The notes below the pieces were generated by a model. That model had not been told where the DNA came from, made no database searches, and worked only from the letters and a program-made list of their open reading frames with translations. Shown piece after piece: positions 1-6,846 of a DNA stretch of 10,634 bases (its first letter is position 1; each line of letters starts with the position of its first letter). The DNA lies in contig JBDROF010000070.1 of the NCBI GenBank assembly GCA_043810345.1, positions 1 through 10,634 of the forward strand. The letters run 5' to 3'. A program made the translations under genes and the position numbers. The DNA is from QYOJ01 sp043810345. GTDB lineage: Bacteria; Bacteroidota; Bacteroidia; Bacteroidales; FEN-979.

Positions 1-9
1 CATAGTTTA

Positions 10-134
10 ATTGCCATCATTGCCATCATTGCCATCATTGCCATCATTGCCATCATTGCCATCATTGCCATCATTGCCATCATTGCCATCATTGCCATCA
101 TTGCCATCATTGCCATCATTGCCATCATTGCCAT
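10..134. repeat. 9-bp minisatellite, about 13.9 copies
   Basis: The unit attgccatc is repeated without a single mismatch 13 times from 10 to 126, followed by 8 bases of a fourteenth copy. Because the unit length is a multiple of three, reading frames stay open: all three plus frames, and on the minus strand the frame beginning with ATG at 134-132 (Met-Ala-Met repeats running off the window edge). The frame that would give Asp-Gly-Asn on the minus strand is closed at both sides by stops, and the third has TGA in each unit. The array starts about 20 bp beyond the stop of the methyltransferase gene. Perfect identity of copies suggests recent slippage expansion. I see no gene here; the array is most simply an intergenic microsatellite-like tract. 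Confidence 0.95.
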
Positions 135-154
135 TAGTTCACCAACTCACTAGC

Positions 155-1009
155 TCATTCCTTCCATGCCCTTACGATTAAACCAGTCCCCGTCTTATGC
201 GTCAACCTCAGATCCAGGGCGTTACAAATCAGTGCAACCGGGTATATCAACAGGTAATAGACCGGAAGGATCAGGAAGAAAAGCTTAGAGAGATTCAGCA
301 TTTTAATCGGATATTTCATCGAGAGCTTCCAGCCGAGCTGACCTGGTTTCCCGTATGTGTAATGTACTTCGGTTTTAGCAAACCCGGCTTGTTTCAGTTT
401 CTCCTGTATCTCTTGAATGTTATAGCCATCCCTTACATGCTCATCAATGAAGGAGCTCTCTGAATCATGGTCGTGCACATCTGATCCACCCTGGTCGGAA
501 GGGGTTGAGATGATTACCATTCCGCCGGGTTTCAGCGACTGGTAAAAATTGCGGAACACCTTCTCATCCTCCAGGATATGTTCCATCACGTCTACGGAGA
601 GGATCAGGTCATAGAAACCGGCTTTTAAATAAGTGGTCAGGTCAGCCACCGCGAAGTGCACATTTGTTATCCCAATTGTGTTAAAAAACCGCTTACAGTC
701 TTCCATCTGTTCCTCTTTCACATCCACGGCATCGATGTGGAAACCGGGATGCATGCGGGAGAGGAAATAGGTATACTGACCGAAGCCGGATCCGGCGTCT
801 AAGACTCTGGATCCTGGATCCTGGAAATTTCCTTCTGCCAACTGCTTACTGTCCACTGCCAACTGGTCCCTTTTCCAGGACCTCAGGGCTTTTTTAACGT
901 GCCAGGTTCGGAGTAGCAGGAGGTCGAGGAGGCGGTAAAAGAGGATCCGCAGCCAGGAGGATTTGTTGAAGACAGAGCCCAGGGATTTTTTTATGGGATC
1001 GTATTGCAT
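155..1009 (-). CDS. Class I SAM-dependent methyltransferase
   Basis: A 284-residue protein with a Rossmann-type methyltransferase core. Motif I is VLDAGSGFGQYT at residues 69-80 (SAM-binding glycine loop), the acidic residue of the second strand is in DAVDV (93-97), AVADL at 120-124 fits the adenine-contacting loop, and YDLILSVDVMEHI at 133-145 followed by LKPGGMVIISTP (159-170) matches the family's later motifs. The C-terminus has a hydrophobic stretch at about 243-266, so membrane association is plausible. The methyl acceptor cannot be told from sequence. I chose ATG at 1009; the longer frame begins with a GTG at 1048 lying inside a tandem repeat and is unlikely to be native. Residues 49-68, immediately before motif I, are encoded by direct-repeat DNA (806-865). 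The gene lies 68 bp downstream of rbfA on the same strand and may be read with it, but the pairing does not reveal a function. Confidence 0.85.
   Translation of the reverse strand: MQYDPIKKSLGSVFNKSSWLRILFYRLLDLLLLRTWHVKKALRSWKRDQLAVDSKQLAEGNFQDPGSRVLDAGSGFGQYTYFLSRMHPGFHIDAVDVKEEQMEDCKRFFNTIGITNVHFAVADLTTYLKAGFYDLILSVDVMEHILEDEKVFRNFYQSLKPGGMVIISTPSDQGGSDVHDHDSESSFIDEHVRDGYNIQEIQEKLKQAGFAKTEVHYTYGKPGQLGWKLSMKYPIKMLNLSKLFFLILPVYYLLIYPVALICNALDLRLTHKTGTGLIVRAWKE
806..865. repeat. Direct-repeat DNA inside the methyltransferase gene
   Basis: Two kinds of direct repeat sit side by side within the coding sequence. The 7-bp unit ctggatc occurs at 807-813 and 814-820 with a partial third copy to 824. 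The 10-mer ctgccaactg occurs at 835-844 and again at 856-865, a 21-bp offset that keeps the reading frame and gives the repeated QLA in QLAVDSKQLAEGN. The text resembles low-complexity repeat tracts that I associate with intergenic regions in Bacteroidota; that resemblance is from memory and not tested here. It encodes residues 49-68, the segment between the N-terminal helices and the SAM-binding motif, where length variation would be tolerated. Confidence 0.7.
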
Positions 1010-1024
1010 ATTTTTATCTTGTAG

Positions 1025-1044
1025 AGCCGCGATTAATCGCGGCT
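1025..1044. repeat. Perfect 20-bp palindrome
   Basis: agccgcgatt followed by its exact reverse complement aatcgcggct, with no spacer. It joins the last unit of the 15-bp tandem repeat (1033-1092) and lies 16 bp upstream of the chosen methyltransferase start. It could fold as a hairpin in the rbfA to methyltransferase transcript, or bind a dimeric protein. There is no following U-tract, so it is not a typical intrinsic terminator. It may equally be a fragment of a mobile palindromic repeat. Confidence 0.75.
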
Positions 1045-1092
1045 GCACTAATCGCGGCTGTACTAATCGCTGCTGTATTAATCGCTGCTGTA
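1033..1092 (-). repeat. 15-bp tandem repeat, 4 units, spanning the rbfA stop
   Basis: On the minus strand the four units read TACAGCAGCGATTAA (1092-1078), TACAGCAGCGATTAG (1077-1063), TACAGCCGCGATTAG (1062-1048) and TGCAGCCGCGATTAA (1047-1033). The first unit is in frame with rbfA and provides its last four codons (Y-S-S-D) and stop. Since the unit is five codons long, each further copy is again four sense codons plus a stop in the same frame, so the gene is followed by three additional in-frame stops. Confidence 0.9.
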
Positions 1093-1425
1093 CAACAGGT
1101 GATCAATATTATCAATGTAATCGAGGGAATCGTCTTCCAGGAAATGCAGTTCTGGAACCATCCGGAGCTGATGCTTTGTACGTTGCGCCAGGTGGTGACG
1201 GATCTCCCTCACATGATAACGAATGCTTTCCATCAGTTTCAGTTTGTCTTTGGTGCCAAAGAGGCTTAGGTACACTTTTGCATCCGAGAGATCTTTGGTT
1301 ACATAGACCTTGGTGACCGTGATCATGGCTCCGTTGAACAAATCCCTCCCCAGCTGCTGAAAAATGATACCGAGGTCTTTCTGGACGAGTCTGGAAATTT
1401 TTTGCTGACGGGTGGATTCCATCAT
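1078..1425 (-). CDS. rbfA: 30S ribosome-binding factor A
   Basis: A 115-residue protein of the usual RbfA size. RbfA binds the immature 30S subunit near the 5' end of 16S rRNA helix 1 and assists late small-subunit maturation, including in cold. The sequence matches the family along its length: an N-terminal helix with ISRLVQKDLGIIFQQ, a central strand pair with ITVTKVYVTKDLSDAKVYLSL, and the C-terminal R-M-V-P-E-L-H-F segment followed by DDSLDYIDNIDHLL. The gene begins with two consecutive ATG codons (1425 and 1422); either may be the start. A minus-strand TAACTTTG (-7 type) is one base upstream of the first ATG, so transcripts could start at or in the start codons and be leaderless. The last four residues (YSSD) and the stop codon are the first unit of a 15-bp tandem repeat and may not be ancestral. 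Confidence 0.92.
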   Translation of the reverse strand: MMESTRQQKISRLVQKDLGIIFQQLGRDLFNGAMITVTKVYVTKDLSDAKVYLSLFGTKDKLKLMESIRYHVREIRHHLAQRTKHQLRMVPELHFLEDDSLDYIDNIDHLLYSSD

Positions 1426-1426
1426 G

Positions 1427-1434
1427 CAAAGTTA
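1427..1434 (-). promoter_or_regulatory. Bacteroidota -7 promoter element for rbfA
   Basis: The minus strand reads TAACTTTG, an exact match to the TAnnTTTG consensus of the Bacteroidota primary sigma factor. A TTG trinucleotide lies 23 bp further upstream on that strand and could serve as the -33 box, at the long end of the accepted spacing. The element ends one base before the first ATG of rbfA. Confidence 0.55.
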
Positions 1435-1466
1435 CGTTTTGTTACCGAGTTATTTATCAATTATTC

Positions 1467-1474
1467 TAACTTTG
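1467..1474 (+). promoter_or_regulatory. Bacteroidota -7 promoter element for the ABC exporter
   Basis: The plus strand reads TAACTTTG, identical to the element facing rbfA 33 bp away. It ends five bases before the ATG at 1480, implying a very short or absent leader. The nearest upstream TTG (1439-1441) is 25 bp away, longer than usual, so the -33 partner is uncertain. Confidence 0.55.
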
Positions 1475-1479
1475 CGACC

Positions 1480-3303
1480 ATGAAAAGCCTGGGCAAGATC
1501 TTTCTCTATCTTCGGAATTACTGGCCGTTTGCAGCCCTGAACGCCCTGTTCAACATCCTCTCCATTTTCTTTTCCCTCATCTCCTTTGCCCTGTTCATCC
1601 CGATCCTCCAGATGCTGTTCAAGACAGCGGACATCCCGGAAACAACCGGACCTCTGGTGTGGACCAACATGGACTCCCTGAGGGAAAACTTTTACCACTT
1701 CTTCGGTCAACTGATCCGTAATTACGGGGAGGATGAAGTACTGGTCTACATTGGGATTGCCATCATCGTACTTTTCTTTTTCCGGAACCTTTTCCGTTAC
1801 CTGGCGATGTTTTTCCTGGCGGTGGTGCGGAACGGGGTGGTGAGGGATATCCGTAACGACCTCTATCAAAAGATCCTGATTCTGCCCCTGGGGTATTATT
1901 CGGAACAGCGGAAAGGGGATATCATCTCACGGATGACTGCTGATGTTCAGGAGGTAGAACATTCCACCATGAGTTCACTGGAGATGATCTTCCGGGATCC
2001 GGTCCAGATCATCGCCTTTGTGGTGACCCTGTTTATCATCAGTCCGCAGCTGACCATCTTTGTCCTGGTTCTCCTCCCCGTAAGCGGATTCCTGATCGGA
2101 CGGATTGGAAAAAGCCTGAAAAGAACCTCCGCAAAGGGGCAGAAAAAGATGGGCGAGCTTCTGGCTGTGATCGAAGAGACCATCTCCGGGTTGCGGATCA
2201 TTAAGGCATTCAATGCCATTACCTTCGCGGATAACCGGTTCCGGGAGACCAACCGGAACTTCTTCCGGATCATGGTCCGGCTCTACCGGAAACGTGATCT
2301 CGCCTCCCCGTTGAGTGAATTCCTAAGTGCGGTGGTATTAACCATCCTGTTATGGTACGGCGGAAGGCTGGTACTGGCTCCTGAGCACACCCTGGATGCC
2401 GCAGTATTCCTGGTTTACATCACCATTTTTTCCCAGGTTATACCACCTGCCAAGTCGATCACCCAGGCCTATTACAACATCCAGAAGGGGGCCGCCTCGA
2501 TGGACCGGATCAAGCAGGTACTCAATGAACCCGAAGTGATTGAAGAGAAGGTCGATGCGATCCCAAAGAAAGAGTTTCTGGAGCGGATTGAATATGTTGA
2601 CGTCAGTTTCCGCTACAAAACTGAGCCGGTGCTTAGCCATATCAATCTGTCGATTGAGAAAGGTAAAACCATTGCGGTGGTGGGGCCTTCCGGCGCCGGG
2701 AAGTCGACCCTGGTGGATCTCCTGCCCAGGTTTTACGACATTGCTGAGGGAGAGCTTCACATCGACGGGATTCCTATCCGCGACATGGTGATCGACGACC
2801 TGCGCGGGATGATGGGGATCGTATCCCAGGAGACCATTCTTTTCAACGATTCCGTATTCAACAACATTGCCTTCGGCATGGAGAACGAAAGCGAAGAGGA
2901 GGTGATCTCTGCAGCCAAAGTGGCCAATGCCCACGAGTTCATCATCCGGATGCCGGATGGTTATGCAACCAATATCGGCGACCGCGGTACCAAACTCTCG
3001 GGCGGACAACGCCAGCGGTTGAGCATCGCCCGTGCTGTGTTGAAGAATCCCCCGATCCTGATCCTGGATGAAGCCACATCTTCCCTCGACACCGAGTCGG
3101 AACGCCTGGTGCAGCAGGCGCTGGAAAACCTGATGAAGAACCGCACCTCCATCGTGATCGCCCACCGGTTATCCACCATCCAGCACGCCCACGAGATCAT
3201 CGTCCTTCAGAACGGCAACCTGGTGGAGCGGGGCCCGCATGCGGAGCTGCTCGCCCGGAACGGGGTGTATCGGAAGCTCTATGATTTGCAGATGTTTGTT
3301 TGA
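1480..3303 (+). CDS. MsbA-like ABC exporter (fused membrane and ATPase domains)
   Basis: A 607-residue half-transporter with one transmembrane domain and one nucleotide-binding domain, the standard length for type IV (MsbA/LmrA-like) exporters, which act as homodimers in the inner membrane. Hydrophobic segments lie at about 16-46, 87-117, 176-212 and 280-322. In the ATPase domain, Walker A is GPSGAGKST (402-410), the Q-loop glutamine is Q450, the signature is LSGGQ (506-510), Walker B is ILILDE (526-531) with catalytic E531, followed by the D-loop SSLD, and the switch histidine is H562, so it should be an active pump. In Bacteroidota such genes are usually annotated as lipid A or lipid exporters, but the substrate cannot be read from sequence. 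The track-length frame extends 26 codons upstream to a TTG; I prefer ATG 1480 because the upstream codons overlap the divergent promoter and rbfA, and the protein aligns from MKSLGKIF. It ends flush with the ClC stop codon. Confidence 0.93.
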   Translation: MKSLGKIFLYLRNYWPFAALNALFNILSIFFSLISFALFIPILQMLFKTADIPETTGPLVWTNMDSLRENFYHFFGQLIRNYGEDEVLVYIGIAIIVLFFFRNLFRYLAMFFLAVVRNGVVRDIRNDLYQKILILPLGYYSEQRKGDIISRMTADVQEVEHSTMSSLEMIFRDPVQIIAFVVTLFIISPQLTIFVLVLLPVSGFLIGRIGKSLKRTSAKGQKKMGELLAVIEETISGLRIIKAFNAITFADNRFRETNRNFFRIMVRLYRKRDLASPLSEFLSAVVLTILLWYGGRLVLAPEHTLDAAVFLVYITIFSQVIPPAKSITQAYYNIQKGAASMDRIKQVLNEPEVIEEKVDAIPKKEFLERIEYVDVSFRYKTEPVLSHINLSIEKGKTIAVVGPSGAGKSTLVDLLPRFYDIAEGELHIDGIPIRDMVIDDLRGMMGIVSQETILFNDSVFNNIAFGMENESEEEVISAAKVANAHEFIIRMPDGYATNIGDRGTKLSGGQRQRLSIARAVLKNPPILILDEATSSLDTESERLVQQALENLMKNRTSIVIAHRLSTIQHAHEIIVLQNGNLVERGPHAELLARNGVYRKLYDLQMFV

Positions 3304-3306
3304 TCA
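3301..3306. other. Abutting convergent stop codons (TGATCA)
   Basis: The plus-strand TGA of the ABC exporter (3301-3303) is followed at once by TCA, which is TGA of the minus-strand ClC gene (3304-3306). No bases separate the genes, so there is no room for a separate terminator between them; each transcript must end within the other gene. Confidence 0.95.
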
Positions 3307-5097
3307 GAACAGCGTTGCCGATTTTCTCAGGATCTTCCGGTAGTAAGAGAGCATGTTGGAGCGGGAGATAAAACCAATGTAGGTTCCTTTATCCACCACC
3401 GGGATGTTCCAGAGTTCGGAGTTCTCGAATTTCATCAGGGCCGATGCTACGTCTTCGTTCACATCGAGGGTCATAATCTCCTTATTCGTGATCTCATAGA
3501 TGCTTACTTTGTCGTAGAGCTCTGTATGGAACATCAGCTTTTTGACCTCATCCAGTTGGACCACGCCGATGAAATGGTTGTGGTCGTCCACCACCGGAAA
3601 GATATTCCGTTTGCTTTCGGTGAAGGCATCGATCAGGGTGGAGAGCTTGTCGTGGGCATTCAGGATTACAAAGCCGGATTCGATTATGTCGTCGAGCCTC
3701 AACTGGTTGAGGATGTTCTTATCCTTGTCGTCGGCCATCAGGTACCCTTTGCTGGTGAGGTTTTTCGTGTATATTGAATAGGGTTCGAAGTACCGGCTGA
3801 TGAAAAAGGAGATGGCAGCAACGATCATCAGCGGGACAAATAGCATATAGCCGCCTGTGATTTCTGCGATCAAAAAGATCGCTGTGAGTGGAGCATGAAC
3901 TACTCCTGCCATGATGCCTGCCATCCCAACCGCGACAAAATTGGTCACCTGAAGACGGGTCAGTCCCAGGGTATTCACGGCAAAGGAGAGGGTAAAGCCA
4001 GTCATGGCCCCGGTAAATAGCGAAGGGGCAAAGATCCCTCCATTTCCCCCTGCTCCAAGTGTGAAGGAGGTGGCGATGACCTTGATCAGGACGATCGTAC
4101 CACCGATAGCGATCAGTACCCAGGGAGTTTCTGCCCAGGAGAAGAGCAGGCTCTCGTCGACAATATCCTGGTATTTTCCGTCCAGGAGGCTGGTAACAGT
4201 GGTATATCCTTCCCCATAAAGTGGCGGAAAAAGGAAGATCATCAGGGAGAGTGCAAGTCCTCCCAGTATTGCTTTGGTCCAGGTTCGTTTCCGGGCTTCA
4301 AACCATCCCTCCACCTGTAATGTAGTCCGTGTCATATAGACTGACACGAAGCCACAGAGGATACCGAGAAGGATGTAGTACGGGAGTGCCGGAACGAACC
4401 ACTCGCTGGTGATCAGATGAAAGATCTGTCCGGAGTAAAGCAGTTTGGAAATAATCGTTGCTGTGGCTGTAGATATCAGCAGGGGGATGAACAAAGGTAC
4501 CGAGAGGTCGATTAACAACACCTCAACAGCAAAGATCACCCCTGCAATGGGGCTGTTGAATATGGCGGCGATCCCGGAAGCCGCCCCACAGGCAAGCAAC
4601 AGGGTTCGTTCCTTATACCCTAGACGTAAAGCCTGTGCTATGTTGGCTCCGATAGCCGAGGCGCTGGCCACGATTGGAGCCTCCAACCCGGCCGAACCAC
4701 CCAGTCCGACCGTGATCCCGCTGGTGATGATGGGAGAATAGGTTTTGCTTCGTTCAACAATAGAGGACTTTCTGAGGATGGAAAAGATGATGCTACCCAG
4801 CCCACGGTCCAATTTCCCTTTCAGAAAGATCTGTACGAAAAGTACGGTCAGCAGGATTCCAATCAGTGGGAAGAGGAGGTACAGGAAAGGCGTTTCATAA
4901 ATCTTGAGAAAGTAGTCGGGGACCCCATGCATAAGACGCACGAGGATCTTCAGTACCACGGCAGCCAGGGCCGAGATGATTCCCACCACGATGCTTGCGA
5001 GGATCAGGAAGGCATTGTTTCCCAGTTTTCCGATCATCCACTCCGGGAGTCTTCTGATCCAGGTGTTCAGTACGGCTAAGAGTCCCGGTAAGATCAT
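3304..5097 (-). CDS. ClC family chloride channel/antiporter with C-terminal CBS pair
   Basis: A 597-residue membrane protein. The ClC core covers about residues 28-440 with many hydrophobic helices; two CBS domains occupy about 468-525 and 532-590 and would face the cytoplasm, where such domains usually bind adenine nucleotides. The gating glutamate is present (E139 in GLEAP, equivalent to GREGP), as are GGIFAP (353-358) and the pore tyrosine (Y440 in the EPYS segment). The first chloride-binding motif GSGIP is not recognisable; DRGLGS (97-102) lies near the expected place. In the segment GVIFAVEVL the position matching E. coli Glu203, the internal proton site, is Val193. This makes strict 2 Cl-/1 H+ exchange less certain and channel-like conduction possible, though some ClC antiporters also lack this Glu. 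The ATG at 5097 is 11 bp after the stop of the DD-peptidase gene, indicating co-transcription. Confidence 0.92.
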   Translation of the reverse strand: MILPGLLAVLNTWIRRLPEWMIGKLGNNAFLILASIVVGIISALAAVVLKILVRLMHGVPDYFLKIYETPFLYLLFPLIGILLTVLFVQIFLKGKLDRGLGSIIFSILRKSSIVERSKTYSPIITSGITVGLGGSAGLEAPIVASASAIGANIAQALRLGYKERTLLLACGAASGIAAIFNSPIAGVIFAVEVLLIDLSVPLFIPLLISTATATIISKLLYSGQIFHLITSEWFVPALPYYILLGILCGFVSVYMTRTTLQVEGWFEARKRTWTKAILGGLALSLMIFLFPPLYGEGYTTVTSLLDGKYQDIVDESLLFSWAETPWVLIAIGGTIVLIKVIATSFTLGAGGNGGIFAPSLFTGAMTGFTLSFAVNTLGLTRLQVTNFVAVGMAGIMAGVVHAPLTAIFLIAEITGGYMLFVPLMIVAAISFFISRYFEPYSIYTKNLTSKGYLMADDKDKNILNQLRLDDIIESGFVILNAHDKLSTLIDAFTESKRNIFPVVDDHNHFIGVVQLDEVKKLMFHTELYDKVSIYEITNKEIMTLDVNEDVASALMKFENSELWNIPVVDKGTYIGFISRSNMLSYYRKILRKSATLF

Positions 5098-5108
5098 TCG
5101 CTTTCGCC

Positions 5109-5963
5109 TTACAACTCTGTCATCCTGATAAGCACCTGCTCCATCTTTTTCTTCAGCACAGATTCCCTGCAGGTGAAATTATTTACAATGATAACAAAAA
5201 TGAGTTTACGTCCCGATATGGTTGAGACATATCCGGCCAGGGTTTTGATGGCGGCAAGGGTCCCGGTCTTTGCCCGGATCTTTCCTTCGGCGATGGTTCC
5301 GTTAAGTGTTCCTCGCAAGGTCCCCGAGATACCAGCCAGGGGGAGGGAGCTGTAAAATGCTCCAAAGGTCGGGGCTGTGGTCTGGTAATATAAGATATCA
5401 ACCAGCTGACGGGCTGTTAAAAAATTATCGTACCGTCGGCCGCTGCCATCAGCCAGATGAGCGCCGGTCATATCCACTCCTTTCGACTCCCAGAATTCGA
5501 TGACTGCCCGGCTTCCTGTCGTGTAAGAGCGGTACTCATAAACGGTGCTCCCGATATTTTTCAATAGCTTGTTAGCCAGGCCGTTATTGCTCTGCAGGTT
5601 GGTGACGGTGACATCCTGTTTTGCTTTATCTCCAAGGATCTCCAGGGCGGCGCCGGTCACCAGCAGCTTTTGTGCAGAAGCCGGGATCAGAAGCTGGTTC
5701 GGGTGAAATTCAGCCAGGATCACCGGCTGATCTTCCGTATCGTCGATGATCAGGTAGCTGGTGGTATTGGAATCTATGCCCCTGGCCGAAAGGAAATCAG
5801 CCAATTCCAGGAGCAGGGGTGTCAGGACAATGGATTCAGCTTTGGCCTGTGGAACAGAGTCTTTCCTGTTGACAGCTATCCGCTGGGTTTCGGTTTCATG
5901 ACAGGAGTAATTTGTCAGAAACACGGTAATGACAGTAACGAGTAAGATTAATCGACGAAACAT
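5109..5963 (-). CDS. Compact PBP4-like D-alanyl-D-alanine carboxypeptidase (peptidase S13)
   Basis: A 284-residue exported protein of the PBP4/DacB family, which trims or cleaves peptidoglycan cross-links in the periplasm. All three active-site motifs are visible: SAQK (SxxK, 96-99, nucleophile Ser96) in IPASAQKLLVTGAALEILG, SNN (SxN, 125-127) in the family context NGLANKLLKNIG, and KTGT (232-235). DGSG (172-175) and LPLAG (207-211) are also family signatures. The striking point is length: typical members have about 450-480 residues because some 200-240 residues form two extra domains between SxxK and SxN; here the two are 29 residues apart. The N-terminus has a hydrophobic export signal (about 5-17) and a Cys21 that might be lipidated, although the preceding residues are a poor lipobox. 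It starts 60 bp after the SDR stop and leads into the ClC gene by 11 bp, so an operon is likely. Confidence 0.85.
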   Translation of the reverse strand: MFRRLILLVTVITVFLTNYSCHETETQRIAVNRKDSVPQAKAESIVLTPLLLELADFLSARGIDSNTTSYLIIDDTEDQPVILAEFHPNQLLIPASAQKLLVTGAALEILGDKAKQDVTVTNLQSNNGLANKLLKNIGSTVYEYRSYTTGSRAVIEFWESKGVDMTGAHLADGSGRRYDNFLTARQLVDILYYQTTAPTFGAFYSSLPLAGISGTLRGTLNGTIAEGKIRAKTGTLAAIKTLAGYVSTISGRKLIFVIIVNNFTCRESVLKKKMEQVLIRMTEL

Positions 5964-6023
5964 CAGATTTTCACCATTTTATTCATTCCACCATACCTGT
6001 TCTCTCTTCAAACTTGGATGCCT

Positions 6024-6803
6024 TCAATACCCTTTGCACACCTCCATTAATCTCTCTACACCCTTGGTATCACTCATAAAGGAGCAGTGGCGTTTTTCAC
6101 GGTGTTCATAATAGTGTCCGGATTCCCTTTCTACCTCGACCGAAGTGGCCAGCCAAACGGGGGTATCTGCTCCCTGTTCCGGAGTTTCACCTCCTCCGTA
6201 TCCAAGATCGCTGCTTACCTTTGAAACGACATCTCCGGGATGGCATGCGTTCACCATGATTCCATTGCCTCTTAGCTTCGTGGCGAAACCGGCTGAGAGC
6301 ATGCGGTTTGCCTGTTTGGATTGCCTGTAAGCTTCATCGTTATCATAATACCTCTTTTTGAACTCCAGGTCATTGAAGTTCAACCCGCCGGCCCAGTAGC
6401 TGGCTACATTTACGATACGGGCATCCGGTTGCTCTTTCATGAGAGATGCGAAGTACCGGATCATCCAGTAATAACCAAGTACATTGGCCGCCCATTGCAA
6501 CTCAATCCCTTCCGGGGTTTCCGTCCTGGCCCTCGGACAGGTGGCCGCGTTGTTCACCAGTACCTGTAAGGGGCCTTCCCATGCTTCACTGAACTCCCGG
6601 ATCTCCTGTTCACGGGAAAGGTCTGCGGCAGCATAGTCCAGCAGAGCATCCGGCAGCCGCTTCCGGATATCTTCCACAGTCTGTTGTAACTTCCCTTCAT
6701 CCCTGCCAACCAGTACCACCTCCAGGCCATATCCGGCGATGCCTTGCGCGATGGCTTTTCCAATGGCGCCATATGCGCCGGTGACGATTGCTTTTCGGAT
6801 CAT
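6024..6803 (-). CDS. Short-chain dehydrogenase/reductase (retinol-dehydrogenase-like)
   Basis: A 259-residue classical SDR. The dinucleotide-binding loop is TGAYGAIG (8-15); Arg34 at the end of the second strand (LVGRD) suggests NADP(H) preference. Further signatures are AADL (59-62), NNAA (84-87), the catalytic Ser135 in NVAS, and Tyr159 with Lys163 in YRQSK; the HPGDV segment (188-192) also fits. The overall pattern resembles the retinol dehydrogenase/WW-domain oxidoreductase-like branch, but bacterial members of that branch have diverse or unknown substrates, so none is assigned. The ATG at 6803 is 46 bp downstream of the dxs stop and no clear TAnnTTTG element is visible in that gap, so it may depend on read-through from dxs. 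It is followed by the DD-peptidase after 60 bp. Confidence 0.9.
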   Translation of the reverse strand: MIRKAIVTGAYGAIGKAIAQGIAGYGLEVVLVGRDEGKLQQTVEDIRKRLPDALLDYAAADLSREQEIREFSEAWEGPLQVLVNNAATCPRARTETPEGIELQWAANVLGYYWMIRYFASLMKEQPDARIVNVASYWAGGLNFNDLEFKKRYYDNDEAYRQSKQANRMLSAGFATKLRGNGIMVNACHPGDVVSKVSSDLGYGGGETPEQGADTPVWLATSVEVERESGHYYEHREKRHCSFMSDTKGVERLMEVCKGY

Positions 6804-6846
6804 AATTCGTAGATGTTTATTAGTAGGTCATGGGAGTCTTTATCAA

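Noticed and set aside
10..134. A CRISPR array
   Set aside because: The 9-bp units are contiguous with no spacers, and no cas gene is present.
1010..1048. Extended methyltransferase start at GTG 1048
   Set aside because: The extra 13 codons derive from the palindrome and tandem repeat, while ATG 1009 gives a normal N-terminus.
1402..1479. Extended ABC exporter start at TTG 1402
   Set aside because: The extra 26 codons overlap the rbfA start and the divergent promoter, and the exporter family begins near the ATG at 1480.
2350..3165. A 271-codon open frame on the minus strand opposite the ABC exporter
   Set aside because: It is the antisense shadow of the conserved ATPase domain; it has no recognisable motif and the plus-strand protein is unambiguous.
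5098..5108. A fluoride riboswitch ahead of the ClC gene
   Set aside because: Some ClC genes are under such riboswitches, but only 11 bp separate this gene from the upstream stop codon, so there is no room for one.
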